Made by a program: the position numbers and the translations under genes. A stretch of DNA of 64,000 nucleotides from Croceicoccus bisphenolivorans (GTDB lineage Bacteria > Pseudomonadota > Alphaproteobacteria > Sphingomonadales > Sphingomonadaceae): the NCBI RefSeq assembly GCF_001634625.1, contig NZ_LRSE01000009.1:92204-156203 (forward strand). The letters run 5' to 3'. Positions 28,719-37,286 of this stretch are shown in pieces. The notes beneath the pieces were generated by a model. It was not told where the DNA came from. It made no database searches and was given only the letters and a program-made list of their open reading frames with translations. Numbering within the stretch: the stretch's first letter is position 1; every line of letters starts with the position of its first letter.

Positions 28719-29393
28719 ATGGCCACCGCTGCCGCTGCTTCCGCCGCAACTACCGTTTCGGGCGGGGAATACGCCCGCGCCCGCCGCGCCATGATCGATA
28801 GCCAGCTGCGCGTCAGCGGTATCAACGATCCGGCGATTCTGGCCGCTTTCGCCGCTGTCCCGCGCGAGGATTACGTCGCCGCCGACCAGCGCGCGACCGC
28901 CTATGTCGACCGTGCCCTGCCGCTTGGCGAGGGCCGCGCCCTGTCCGCCCCGCTGTCGCAGGCCCGCCTGATTCTCGAAGCCGCGCCGAAGCAGACCGAC
29001 AAGGTCCTGCTTGTCGCTGGCGGCACCGGCTATCTTGCCGCCGTGCTCGCCCCGCTCGTCGCCTCTCTCGACGTGGTGGAGGATGATGCCCGCCTGTCCG
29101 GCAATGCCGCGGCCAAGGCCGGAAGCTGGCACAAGGGCGACCTTACCGCCGGTTACAAGAAGGGCGGACCCTACGACCTGATCGTGATCGACGGCGCGGT
29201 AGAGGCGCTGCCCAAGGCTTTTGCCGCGCAGCTTGCGCCCGATGGCCGGCTCGTCACCGGCACTGTCGAGCGCGGCGTGACCCGCGTCGCGGTTGGCCGC
29301 CTTTCCGACAAGGCGATCGCGCTACAGCCGGTTCACGATATCGCGATGCCGGTGCTTGCCTCCTTTGCCGCTCCGAAGGAGTGGTCGTTCTGA
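28719..29393 (+). CDS. Protein-L-isoaspartate methyltransferase family protein
   Basis: This 224-residue protein belongs to the PIMT family: MIDSQLRVSGINDPAILAAFAAVPREDYV is the family's N-terminal block. The SAM motif I reads LLVAGGTGYLAAVLA instead of the usual LEIGTGSGY, with the following acidic VVEDDARL retained in part. The catalytic region is also altered (SAPLSQARLI where a TAPHM type motif is expected). Enzyme activity is therefore doubtful. Its stop overlaps the start of tolC as TGATG, so it is coupled to an outer-membrane gene. Confidence 0.82.
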   Translation: MATAAAASAATTVSGGEYARARRAMIDSQLRVSGINDPAILAAFAAVPREDYVAADQRATAYVDRALPLGEGRALSAPLSQARLILEAAPKQTDKVLLVAGGTGYLAAVLAPLVASLDVVEDDARLSGNAAAKAGSWHKGDLTAGYKKGGPYDLIVIDGAVEALPKAFAAQLAPDGRLVTGTVERGVTRVAVGRLSDKAIALQPVHDIAMPVLASFAAPKEWSF

Positions 29394-30841
29394 TGATCGG
29401 GCAGAAGGGCCGCACCGCCGCCGCGCTGCTGGCCGGGGCGGCGCTGCTTGCCCCCGCTGCCGCACTGGCCGATACGCTGCAGGAAGCGCTCGCGCTTGCC
29501 TATCAGACCAATCCCACGATCCAGTCCGCCCGCGCCGACCTGCGCGCGAACGACGAGAATGTGCCGATCGAGAAATCGGACGGGTTGCCCAGCATCGGCG
29601 GCAGTGCCCAATATGTCGAGGCGTTCAAGCAAAGCTCAAGCAGCTTCACCGCGCCCGACCGTTACCTGAACGCCGGTGTCGAACTGTCGGTGCCGGTCTA
29701 TTCCGGCGGATCGGTGAAGAACTCGATCCGCGCCGCAAAGGAACGGGTGCAGGCAGGCCGCGCCGACCTGAAAGCGACCGAATCGGGTATCTTCGCACAA
29801 GTCGTGGCCGCCTACATGGACGTGATCCGCGATTCCGCGGTCGTCCAGCTGAACCAGCAGAACGTGGAAACGCTGCAGGTCAATTTCCGCGCGACGAGCG
29901 ACCGGTTCGAGATCGGCGACCTGACGCGGACAGACGTGGCCCAGTCCGATTCGCGCCTTGCCATCTCGCGCAGCGACTTGCTGACCGCGCGTTCGAACCT
30001 CATCGGCAGCCGCGAACGTTATATCCAGCTGGTGGGCAAGCCGCCGGTCGCGCTTGCGCCGCCGCCGCCGCTGCCCGGCCTGCCTTCCGGCCCGGACGAG
30101 GCGGTGGACGTTGCGTTGGCCAACAATCCCGACCTGATGGCCGCGCGCGAACGCAGCCAGGCTGCGAAGTACGATATCGAGGTTGCCGGTGCGACCCGCC
30201 TGCCCCGCGTGGAACTCTATACCAGCGGCGCCTACGTCGATTATTTCGGCACGCTGGCGCGCGGCACCGAAGGCGTAAGCCAGAGCGAGACGACCGCGCA
30301 GGCGGGCGCGCGCTTGACCGTGCCGATCTTCCAGGGCGGCTTTCCCGCCGCGCTGGAACGGCAGGCACAGGCCCGCGCACAATCGACGATGGAAACCGAA
30401 ATCGCCATCGAACGCGACGTGATCGCCCAGACGCGCGCCGCCTATGCCGCGTGGATCGCCGCGAACGAGGTTATCGAGGCGACGACGACCGCCGTTTCCG
30501 CAGCTTCGCTCAGCCTGGAAGGCGTGCGGGCGGAAAATACGGTGGGCAACCGCACCATCCTCGACATCCTTGATGCGGAGCGTGAATTGCTGTCGGCGCA
30601 AGTCCAGTTGGTGGCCGCGCAGCGCAATGCCTATGTCGCCGGATTCTCGCTGCTGGCCGCAATGGGAAAGGCAGAGGCGGAGGACCTGAACTTCGACGTC
30701 GGCCCGCTGTATGACCCCGTCGTGCATTACGACAGCGTGAAGAGCGCGATCTTCGACTGGCGGATGGAGCCGGACCCTGTGGCCCAATCGACCCGCACCG
30801 TTGACACGCCCGCGCAAGACGCGGACATTCAAGGCGAATAG
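29393..30841 (+). CDS. tolC: TolC-family outer-membrane efflux protein
   Basis: This is a 482-residue trimeric outer-membrane channel for efflux and type I secretion. It has a signal peptide (AAALLAGAALLAPAAALA) and the family's two repeats, each with coiled-coil helices; the first begins DTLQEALALAYQTNPTIQ and the second DEAVDVALANNPDL. Its start overlaps the methyltransferase stop (TGATG), and the PopZ-like gene follows by 40 bases. It is a candidate partner for the EmrAB pump 20 kb away. Confidence 0.93.
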   Translation: MIGQKGRTAAALLAGAALLAPAAALADTLQEALALAYQTNPTIQSARADLRANDENVPIEKSDGLPSIGGSAQYVEAFKQSSSSFTAPDRYLNAGVELSVPVYSGGSVKNSIRAAKERVQAGRADLKATESGIFAQVVAAYMDVIRDSAVVQLNQQNVETLQVNFRATSDRFEIGDLTRTDVAQSDSRLAISRSDLLTARSNLIGSRERYIQLVGKPPVALAPPPPLPGLPSGPDEAVDVALANNPDLMAARERSQAAKYDIEVAGATRLPRVELYTSGAYVDYFGTLARGTEGVSQSETTAQAGARLTVPIFQGGFPAALERQAQARAQSTMETEIAIERDVIAQTRAAYAAWIAANEVIEATTTAVSAASLSLEGVRAENTVGNRTILDILDAERELLSAQVQLVAAQRNAYVAGFSLLAAMGKAEAEDLNFDVGPLYDPVVHYDSVKSAIFDWRMEPDPVAQSTRTVDTPAQDADIQGE

Positions 30842-30881
30842 ACGGCCGGGAAGGCCCCGGCCAGACGATAGGAGCTGCCGC

Positions 30882-31655
30882 GTGCAGAAGGACGGGGAAC
30901 CCTCGGTCGAAGATATCCTGCGCTCGATCAAGAAAGTCATCTCTCGCGATGACGAACAGGGCGGACAGGTCGGATTCACGCCCTCTTTCGCCGGCTCGCG
31001 CCCGTTCGGGCACCGAGAGGGATTTGCCCCGACGCCTGCTGCCGCGAATGCCACTGACGACAAGGCGCCTGATAGCCATGCGCAGGGCGGGAACGACGTC
31101 TACGACCTTGGCAACCTGCCCAGCGGAGAAGCGCCCGTCGTGCCGGAGCTTGCGGATGAACCCGTTCCGCTACCCGCAGCCTTCGCATTGCCGGACGACG
31201 AGGACGAGGACAGCCACCTTGGCGCGATAACTTCGGCGGGATCGCGGTTCACATCCGAAGTGGATCAGGAAACAGATGAGGCCTCCGGCGAAGACGCGGA
31301 GGAGGAACCTGCCATCACCCTGACACCGCCGGATGCCCCCGCGCAGGCAGAGGCAGCGCCCACCGCTGCTCCCGAACCCGCCAAGGCTGCATTCAAGCCC
31401 GCCGCCAAGGCGGATGCCACGGCAGACGAAGGCCTGATCGCCGGTGCCGCCGCAGCCGCCGTGCGCAGCCAGCTTTCGACGCTGAGCAGCCTGTCCGCCG
31501 CCGCGCCCAAGGCCGAAGCCCCCGCAAATCCGCTGGAAGACGTGGTCCGCGACATGCTTCGCCCGATGCTGAAGGAATGGCTCGACGCCAACCTGCAAGG
31601 CATTATCGAGCGCATGGTGCAGGACGAGATCGCCCGCATCACCGGACGGCGCTGA
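30882..31655 (+). CDS. popZ: PopZ-like DUF2497 protein
   Basis: This is a 257-residue protein with the two-ended architecture of PopZ, the polar organising scaffold. A short N-terminal helix (EPSVEDILRSIKKVISRDD) is followed by a long acidic, Pro/Ala-rich linker (about 40-200) and a C-terminal helical region (EDVVRDMLRPMLKEWLDANLQGIIERMVQDEI). In Caulobacter the C-terminus oligomerises and the N-terminus recruits partners such as ParB; transfer of that role here is inference. GTG start with GGAG seven bases upstream. It lies just after tolC. Confidence 0.88.
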   Translation: MQKDGEPSVEDILRSIKKVISRDDEQGGQVGFTPSFAGSRPFGHREGFAPTPAAANATDDKAPDSHAQGGNDVYDLGNLPSGEAPVVPELADEPVPLPAAFALPDDEDEDSHLGAITSAGSRFTSEVDQETDEASGEDAEEEPAITLTPPDAPAQAEAAPTAAPEPAKAAFKPAAKADATADEGLIAGAAAAAVRSQLSTLSSLSAAAPKAEAPANPLEDVVRDMLRPMLKEWLDANLQGIIERMVQDEIARITGRR

Positions 31656-31662
31656 ACCCGCC

Positions 31663-32049
31663 ATGGCGCGGATCGCCGGGCCGGATCTGATCGCCCGCGC
31701 GCGTGCCGAACTTTCGGTGATGGGCGGGGGAGAGACGTTTTCGCGCCACATCTTCCTCTGCGCGGACCAGACCAAACCCAAGTGCTGCCCCAAGAAACAG
31801 GGCCTCGAATCGTGGGACTACCTGAAGACCCGCCTTGCCGAACTGGGGCTGGACCGTGCGGGCGGCGTGATGCGCACGAAGGCCAACTGCCTGCGCCTTT
31901 GCGTGGCGGGACCACTGGCCGTCGTCTATCCCGACGGGGTCTGGTATCACTCCTGCACGCCGGAGGTGCTGGAGGAGATCATCCAGCAGCACCTGATCGG
32001 CGGAGAGCCGGTGGAGGCGTACAGGCTGACGGTGCCGGAAGAAGGCTGA
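31663..32049 (+). CDS. Thioredoxin-like [2Fe-2S] ferredoxin
   Basis: This is a 128-residue ferredoxin of the thioredoxin-fold [2Fe-2S] type. The cysteine pattern is HIFLCADQTKPKCCPK with a second pair in ANCLRLCVAGP, the usual spacing for this family. The redox partner is unknown. It begins eight bases after the popZ-like stop and is probably the last gene of the PIMT-tolC-popZ run. The PEEG tail is short and acidic. Confidence 0.85.
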   Translation: MARIAGPDLIARARAELSVMGGGETFSRHIFLCADQTKPKCCPKKQGLESWDYLKTRLAELGLDRAGGVMRTKANCLRLCVAGPLAVVYPDGVWYHSCTPEVLEEIIQQHLIGGEPVEAYRLTVPEEG

Positions 32050-32176
32050 ACGGCTGGATTCGAGATGTGTGTTGCGATGCCTTATCGCGACGAACCGCCC
32101 GTTTTCAACGATCACCTTCAGTCATGCCCGCGCCCATATGCGGACCAATCCGCATAATTCGGATATCAGGCGTCCC

Positions 32177-33250
32177 ATGTCTTTCCTCGATCGTTTCCGT
32201 CTTGAACTGCCATTGATCCAGGCGCCGATGGCCGGTGTCTCGACGCCCCTTCTGGCCGCTGCGGTCTGCGAAGCAGGGGGGCTGGGATCGATCGGCGTGG
32301 GTGCGACGGATGCCGCTGGCGCAAGGGATATGATCGAGGAATTGCGCCATCGGACCGAACGCAGTTTCAACGTCAACCTGTTCGTCCACCAGGAGGCCGA
32401 GGCGAAACCCGCTCGTGAAGCCGCCTGGCTGGAATGGCTTGCCCCCCTGTTTGCAGAGTTCGACGCCGCACCTCCAAAGGCTTTGCGTACCATCTACAGG
32501 AGCTTTGCCGACGACCCTGAAATGCTGGCAATGCTGCTGGAACTGGCACCACCGGTGATCAGCTTCCACTTCGGACTGCCTGCGGCGGATGTCATATCCG
32601 CGTTGCGCGCGCGCAGCATCTATCTGATGGCGACCGCAACCAGCCTGGAAGAAGCACGGGCGGCAAAGGCGGCCGGAATCGATGCCGTAGTTGCGCAAGG
32701 GATCGAGGCTGGCGGTCATCGCGGCATTTTCGATCCGGCATCCCGTGATGATGCGCTTGGCACCTTCGCGCTCACGCGCATGCTGGTGCGGGAAGCGGAG
32801 TTACCGGTAATTGCCGCGGGCGGAATCATGGATGGCGCCGGAATTGCGGCCGTCTTGCAACTCGGCGCCGTGGCAGCCCAGCTCGGCACGGCGTTCATCG
32901 CATGTCCGGAATCGGCCGCCGACGATGCCTATCGAACGGCCCTCGCCGGCCCGGGCGCGTACCATACGGTCATGACATCGCTGATATCGGGCCGGCCGGC
33001 CCGCGCCCTTGCCAACCGCTTCACGGCCTTGGACAAGTGCGAAGACGGGCTGCTCCCGCCGGATTACCCCATCGCTTACGATGCAGGGAAAGCTCTTCAC
33101 GCAGCAGCCAAGGCACGCGGTGATTATGGCTTTGGGGCACAATGGGCTGGACAGGGTGCACCATTATCCCGTGCCATGCCTGCAGGGGACCTTGTTCGAG
33201 AGCTGAAGAAAGAACTCGAAAGCTGCCAAACCGGGTTACATCGGCATTAG
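32177..33250 (+). CDS. Nitronate monooxygenase family flavoprotein
   Basis: This is a 357-residue FMN TIM-barrel enzyme of the NMO/2-nitropropane dioxygenase family. Phosphate and flavin-binding motifs are visible: QAPMAGVSTPLLAAAVCEAGGLGSIG near the start, GIEAGGHRG in the middle, and AAGGIMDGAGIAAVLQLGA with QLGTAF near 225-250. It oxidises nitronates or related compounds. The chosen ATG (MSFLDRFRLELPLIQ) fits the family start; the open frame extends upstream. Codon use looks slightly less GC-biased than in neighbours. Confidence 0.9.
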   Translation: MSFLDRFRLELPLIQAPMAGVSTPLLAAAVCEAGGLGSIGVGATDAAGARDMIEELRHRTERSFNVNLFVHQEAEAKPAREAAWLEWLAPLFAEFDAAPPKALRTIYRSFADDPEMLAMLLELAPPVISFHFGLPAADVISALRARSIYLMATATSLEEARAAKAAGIDAVVAQGIEAGGHRGIFDPASRDDALGTFALTRMLVREAELPVIAAGGIMDGAGIAAVLQLGAVAAQLGTAFIACPESAADDAYRTALAGPGAYHTVMTSLISGRPARALANRFTALDKCEDGLLPPDYPIAYDAGKALHAAAKARGDYGFGAQWAGQGAPLSRAMPAGDLVRELKKELESCQTGLHRH

Positions 33251-33259
33251 CCGCCGGCC

Positions 33260-33571
33260 CTACTCGATATTATCCCACGCATCCCTGGCCGAATCGCCCA
33301 GCCGGTCGTCCACCGCCTCGTCATGTCCCGTCCCGCTCGACAGGAAGACGAGACCCATCAGCGCCGCCATCAGCATCATTGCCGCCGTCACGCCTAGCGC
33401 CGTCGCGATGTAGAGGTGGATCGAAACCAGCCCGTTGCGCCAGTACAGGAACGCCATCGCGATCAGCACGGTCGTGCTGGTCAGCCCGAACATCCACTTC
33501 ATCAACCGGCGATAGCGCGCCCATGCATGGGCGGCGTTTTGCGGGTCGTCGAGAGGCGAGGGGCGCGTCAT
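33260..33571 (-). CDS. Small two-helix membrane protein
   Basis: This is a 103-residue protein of unknown function with two predicted membrane segments (LTSTTVLIAMAFLYW and YIATALGVTAAMMLMAALMGLVFL), a hydrophilic N-terminus and an acidic tail. Its 3' end lies nine bases from the nitronate monooxygenase stop on the other strand. Homologues seem to be common short membrane proteins in sphingomonads. The ATG giving MTRPSPLDDP fits the topology. Confidence 0.72.
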   Translation of the reverse strand: MTRPSPLDDPQNAAHAWARYRRLMKWMFGLTSTTVLIAMAFLYWRNGLVSIHLYIATALGVTAAMMLMAALMGLVFLSSGTGHDEAVDDRLGDSARDAWDNIE

Positions 33572-33701
33572 GGCCCTACCCCCATGAACCTCGGCGGACC
33601 TGCTGGCAAGTCGCCCGTACATCTGTCATGATGCACTGCATCAAGAGCCGTGACCTGCCGGATGCGGGGCGGGTGCGGTGCAGCTGTTGGGAGACGGGAC
33701 C

Positions 33702-34133
33702 ATGAGCATCGCCAGGATCACCACGCGCCGCGATTTCGACATTGTCACCTGTTCGGAGGACCATACGGTCGCCCAGGCGGTCGAATTGCTGTCAGAGCGC
33801 AGGATCGGCGCGATGCCCGTTACCGACGAATCGGGCCGCGTGGTCGGTGTCTTTTCCGAACGCGACGTCATCCGCTGCCTGAAAGTGCATGGCGGCGACG
33901 CACTGGCGCTGAAGATGGCGGACGTCATGACCTCCCCCGCCGTTACCGTCAGCCCGGATACCAGCGAAAACCAGGCACTTGCGCTGATGACGCGGCGGCG
34001 CATCCGCCATCTGCCGGTGGTGGAAAACGGCAAGATGGTCGATTTCGTTTCGATCGGAGACCTCGTGAAAGCCCGCATCGACGAGATCGAGAGCGAGGCG
34101 CAGGCGCTGCGCGACTACATCCACTCCGCCTGA
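33702..34133 (+). CDS. CBS-domain pair protein
   Basis: This is a 143-residue protein made of two CBS motifs (about 10-65 and 75-130), with repeated VxxSxxxTVxxAxxLLxxxRIGAMPV and RIRHLPVVENGKMVDFVSIGDLV signatures. CBS pairs usually bind adenosine nucleotides or S-adenosyl compounds and regulate an attached domain; here none is attached. The function is unknown. A short acidic helix ends the protein. Confidence 0.88.
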   Translation: MSIARITTRRDFDIVTCSEDHTVAQAVELLSERRIGAMPVTDESGRVVGVFSERDVIRCLKVHGGDALALKMADVMTSPAVTVSPDTSENQALALMTRRRIRHLPVVENGKMVDFVSIGDLVKARIDEIESEAQALRDYIHSA

Positions 34134-34184
34134 GAGGTATCGGGGCGCTTGCCCCGCCCGCGTGCGCACCCTATCTCGGCAGGT

Positions 34185-34514
34185 ATGGAACAGCCGATCT
34201 CGCTCAGCCCCTCTGCCGCGGCCCGCGTGGCCACGATTGCCACGAAGCAAGGGCGCGACGCCGCGCTGCGGCTTGCCGTGGAAGGCGGCGGCTGTTCGGG
34301 TTTCCAGTACCGGTTCGACCTCGCCTCCGATATCGAAGGCGATGACATCGTCGTCGAACAGGACGGGGTGAAGCTGGTCGTCGATCCGGTCAGCCTCGAT
34401 CTCGTGCGGGGCAGCGTGGTGGATTTCGTCGAATCGCTGGGCGGCGCGGCCTTCCGCGTCGAAAACCCGCAAGCGGCCGCCGGCTGCGGTTGCGGCTCCA
34501 GCTTCTCGATCTGA
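34185..34514 (+). CDS. erpA: Iron-sulfur cluster insertion protein ErpA/IscA type
   Basis: This is a 109-residue A-type carrier that receives Fe-S clusters from the scaffold and inserts them into apo-enzymes. The three ligand cysteines are present: C37 in GGGCSGFQY and C101/C103 in GCGCGSSF. Only four bases separate its stop from the start of the next gene (xthA). Fe-S clients in this window include aconitase, fumarase and IspG. Confidence 0.94.
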   Translation: MEQPISLSPSAAARVATIATKQGRDAALRLAVEGGGCSGFQYRFDLASDIEGDDIVVEQDGVKLVVDPVSLDLVRGSVVDFVESLGGAAFRVENPQAAAGCGCGSSFSI

Positions 34515-34518
34515 CCCG

Positions 34519-35295
34519 GTGAGGATCGCAAGTTTCAACATCAACGGGGTAAAGGCGCGCATGCCGCGCCTGCTCGAATGGCTGGACGAGACGAAGCCCG
34601 ACGTTGCCTGCCTGCAGGAAATCAAGTCGAGTGACGAGACCTTTCCCGGCGATGCCTTTCACGAAGTTGGCTACCGCGCGATCTGGCACGGGCAGAAGGG
34701 TTTCAACGGCGTCGCCATCCTGCAACGCGGGGAAGAACCCCCGCACGAAGTGCTGCGCGGACTTCCCGGCGATGACGAGGATACGCACAGCCGCTATATA
34801 GAGGCGGACGTGAACGGTGTGCGCGTCGTGTGCATCTACCTGCCCAACGGCAATCCGGTGCCGGGGCCGAAATTCGATTACAAGCTGGGATGGATGAAAC
34901 GGCTGCGCACCCGCATGGCCGAACTGCTGGCGGCAGAGATCCCGGCGGTCGTCATCGGCGATTACAACGTGATTCCGGAAGACAAGGACGTCTGGTCGCC
35001 CAAGGCGATGGCATCCGACGCGCTGATGCAGCCGGAATCGCGCGATGCATACTTCCGCTTGTTGGGTGACGGGTGGACCGACGCGATCGACCTCCACCAT
35101 CCGCGCGGCGGCATGTGGACGTTCTGGGACTATCAGGCCGGTGCGTGGCAACGCGACCACGGCTTCCGCATCGACCACGCCCTCCTCTCGCCCGCCCTTG
35201 CCGACAGACTGATATCATGCGGCATAGACAAGGAATACCGAGGCCGCGAAAAGGCAAGCGACCACGTGCCGGTCTGGATAGAAGTCAGGGATTAA
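34519..35295 (+). CDS. xthA: Exodeoxyribonuclease III
   Basis: This is a 258-residue AP endonuclease/3'-5' exonuclease of the EEP superfamily. Motifs visible in order are FNINGVKARMPRL, CLQEIKSSDETF (with the metal-binding Glu), GDYNVIPEDKDVW, and the C-terminal DHVPVWIEV (catalytic His). It removes abasic sites in base excision repair. GTG is the start; the stop of erpA lies four bases upstream. Confidence 0.95.
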   Translation: MRIASFNINGVKARMPRLLEWLDETKPDVACLQEIKSSDETFPGDAFHEVGYRAIWHGQKGFNGVAILQRGEEPPHEVLRGLPGDDEDTHSRYIEADVNGVRVVCIYLPNGNPVPGPKFDYKLGWMKRLRTRMAELLAAEIPAVVIGDYNVIPEDKDVWSPKAMASDALMQPESRDAYFRLLGDGWTDAIDLHHPRGGMWTFWDYQAGAWQRDHGFRIDHALLSPALADRLISCGIDKEYRGREKASDHVPVWIEVRD

Positions 35296-35504
35296 ACGCT
35301 AAATTCCACGCCAACGCCCGGTTGGATGGATTTTTTCACAGGGATAGGAGCGAACTTTAGGTTCGTGACCTGAGAAGCGACGCCGCCCTGGGGAAAAAGA
35401 CGCCAACCGAAAAGTCGAAAGGCCGCCGGATTGGGGGAACCCGGCGGCCTTTCCGCTTACGCGCGCACTTGGGGGATTTGCGCGTTAGCGTTCCGACTCT
35501 CGAC
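35296..35504. other. Convergent gap between xthA and sleB-type gene
   Basis: This 209-base gap contains a small hairpin (CGAAC/GTTCG around 35351-35365), a loosely promoter-like TTGGAT with a poor -10 partner, and a strong terminator at its right end. A short transcript from this segment is possible but unproven. It holds no ORF of note. Confidence 0.4.
35417..35453. terminator. Convergent terminator hairpin
   Basis: A 13-bp perfect stem (GAAAGGCCGCCGG with its complement) surrounds an 11-base loop and is flanked by AAA and TTT. It lies between the xthA and cell wall hydrolase genes and could end both. Confidence 0.85.
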
Positions 35505-36200
35505 TTAACGATAGAAAATGTGATTGTCGATCTGTGCAAGCCGCGTCATGCGATTTTTCCAGCGCGGAGAGACGTAGCGGGCGTGGAAGAACAGCGCGCC
35601 TTCGGCCACGCTTTCCCATGCACCTTCATGCGCGATAGTCGCGATTTTCTTCGCCCGCTGCCACGCACGGCTGGACGTATCGATCGACGGCATACGGCCG
35701 CCGCGTACGAACGAGAACTGCGAACGCTGATAGACGACGCCGCAGTAGCTGGAGGGGAAGCGGCCGGATTCGGCGCGGGCGATGATCACCCGGCCAACGG
35801 CCAGCTGTCCGGCCAGCGGCTCGCCCTTCGATTCGAAATAGATCGCACCGGCAAGGCAGCGCATCTGTTCGTCGAGCTTTCCGGGAACCGGTTCTTCGGC
35901 GACCAGTTCAGCAAGAGAGGCCGCATCGCGCGGCGCGCCCGCCACGATCGTCTCGACAGCCGGAACCGGCTGAACAACAGGCTGGGAGATGAATTGCGTG
36001 CCAGATACGGCATCGGCGGATTCCGCCTGAGCGCCGGGAATGGCTTCCGGGGCGGAAATGGCAGTCTCTGCCGGCGAAACCAGGGCCGGCATGGCCACGC
36101 TGGCTTCTGCCATGGCGCTGGAACCGTCCGTTCCCAGCAGGGTGACCCCTAGGGTCGCGACCAGCGAAAGCGCGCTGGCGCTCTTGACCTTGCGGCTCAT
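35505..36200 (-). CDS. SleB-type cell wall hydrolase
   Basis: This is a 231-residue exported protein. A signal peptide (SLVATLGVTLLGTDGSSAMA) is followed by a low-complexity Ala/Pro linker and the SleB/hydrolase_2 domain: MRCLAGAIYFESKGEPLAGQLAVGRVI, then NRMTRLAQIDNHIFYR at the end. The domain is a lytic transglycosylase-like or amidase-like fold in spore germination proteins; in alphaproteobacteria it is presumed to act on peptidoglycan. The ATG giving MSRKVKSAS is chosen; an in-frame GTG nine codons upstream is possible. Confidence 0.87.
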   Translation of the reverse strand: MSRKVKSASALSLVATLGVTLLGTDGSSAMAEASVAMPALVSPAETAISAPEAIPGAQAESADAVSGTQFISQPVVQPVPAVETIVAGAPRDAASLAELVAEEPVPGKLDEQMRCLAGAIYFESKGEPLAGQLAVGRVIIARAESGRFPSSYCGVVYQRSQFSFVRGGRMPSIDTSSRAWQRAKKIATIAHEGAWESVAEGALFFHARYVSPRWKNRMTRLAQIDNHIFYR

Positions 36201-36243
36201 CAATGTTCGTTCGAGTGCGGTGAACACCTGTCACAGCGCTTTA

Positions 36244-36289
36244 TCGAAGAACGAGCGGCCGATCCCGACTGCCCTTTCGCGTTCTTCGA
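36244..36289. repeat. Inverted repeat upstream of the cell wall hydrolase
   Basis: Ten-base arms TCGAAGAACG and CGTTCTTCGA are separated by 26 bases. Located about 45-90 bases upstream of the SleB-type start, they could form a leader hairpin or a regulator binding site. No known family could be matched. Confidence 0.45.
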
Positions 36290-36407
36290 AACGACGCTGC
36301 CGGTCGTTCCCCGTCTGCGCGCTCGCTACACGTGCCTTAATGCACGCGGCAGCTGCCTACGCCCGTAATCGGGGCGCATCTGCAATTGTGGCGTAAAAGT
36401 GTCAACA

Positions 36408-36437
36408 CCGGTAACCTTACCGTTAAGGAATTACCGG
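36408..36437 (-). terminator. Hairpin over the DUF1491 stop
   Basis: CCGGTAA and TTACCGG enclose CCTTA/TAAGG with a 4-base loop and a 2-base bulge, covering the last codons of the DUF1491 gene. It may act as its terminator or protect the 3' end, though no long T run follows. Confidence 0.4.
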
Positions 36438-36755
36438 GATGAACTGTGGCGCATTTGCGACATCCAGTTCCACGACCCAGCAATCTGGGTCCTGAGACAC
36501 GCGCTTGTCAAGGTAGTTATTGAAATCTAACGGTTTTTCCGGGTCCATGCGCCGGATTTCGGTCCATTTCCGGCCCAGATCAAGGTCTGGCATGCGCTCA
36601 TAAAGCACTGAATCGCGACCGTTTTGGCAAGCCACCACAAGAATTTGCCCGGTCTCCCGCTCGCCCTTGTTAATGATTGTGGCAAAGCCCCCTGCGGCCT
36701 CAACCGCCCGAATCATGCCGCTGACTTCGATATGAGCCGGTAATCTGCCTTCCAT
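36423..36755 (-). CDS. DUF1491 family protein
   Basis: This is a 110-residue conserved protein of unknown function found mostly in alphaproteobacteria. Recognisable stretches are RLPAHIEVSGMIRAVEAAGGFATII near the start and DCWVVELDVANAPQFI near the end. It follows the PaaI-type thioesterase by 13 bases, so both are likely co-transcribed. A hairpin covers its stop. Confidence 0.85.
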   Translation of the reverse strand: MEGRLPAHIEVSGMIRAVEAAGGFATIINKGERETGQILVVACQNGRDSVLYERMPDLDLGRKWTEIRRMDPEKPLDFNNYLDKRVSQDPDCWVVELDVANAPQFIPVIP

Positions 36756-36768
36756 CACGGACGGCCCA

Positions 36769-37254
36769 TCAGGAATTGTTCGGCACGACGTAACCGGGCA
36801 GGCCCGACAGCGGAATCTGCGATCGCATGAAAGTGCCGGTTCCGCGGCCCAATTCCTCGCCCTCTTCGTCGATGATGCGCGCCTCGCCCACCAGCACGCG
36901 ACGACGGCCGCTGATCCAATTCCCTTCTGCCGTGACACGCCCGCCACGGATCGGGCGCGAAAAGTGAAGGTTGAACGAGGTGGTCAAAAGGAAGCGATCC
37001 GTGACCAGCGTGTTCGCCGCATAGAAGGCCGCATCGTCGAGCATCTTGAAATAGATCGTACCATGCGCGGCGCCGGCGGCGTGAAACACGCTCTGGTCGA
37101 CGTCGAAGACAATGCGGGCCAGCCCCTCCCCCGGAATCTCGAGGCGCGAGGCGAACAGGCTGTTCACCGGGGCAGAGGCATAGAGCGATTCGAGCGCGCG
37201 CCAGTGCAGTGAGGCCCCGGTTGCAGCCTCGTTCCCGCTGTCCTGACCGCTCAT
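36769..37254 (-). CDS. PaaI-family acyl-CoA thioesterase
   Basis: This is a 161-residue single hotdog domain protein of the PaaI/YdiI thioesterase group. The central helix block GAAHGTIYFKMLDDAAFYAAN carries the HG-Thr active-site region, followed by TTSFNLHFSRPIRGG. It would hydrolyse an acyl-CoA that cannot be named. It is upstream of DUF1491 and 32 bases downstream of ptsN. Confidence 0.86.
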   Translation of the reverse strand: MSGQDSGNEAATGASLHWRALESLYASAPVNSLFASRLEIPGEGLARIVFDVDQSVFHAAGAAHGTIYFKMLDDAAFYAANTLVTDRFLLTTSFNLHFSRPIRGGRVTAEGNWISGRRRVLVGEARIIDEEGEELGRGTGTFMRSQIPLSGLPGYVVPNNS

Positions 37255-37286
37255 TCCGCCTCCCCCGATCCGATGCCCGCGCCCCT

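Noticed and set aside
35340..35455. Small RNA gene in the xthA-sleB gap
   Set aside because: A hairpin and a strong terminator exist, but no convincing promoter and no match to a known RNA family could be seen.
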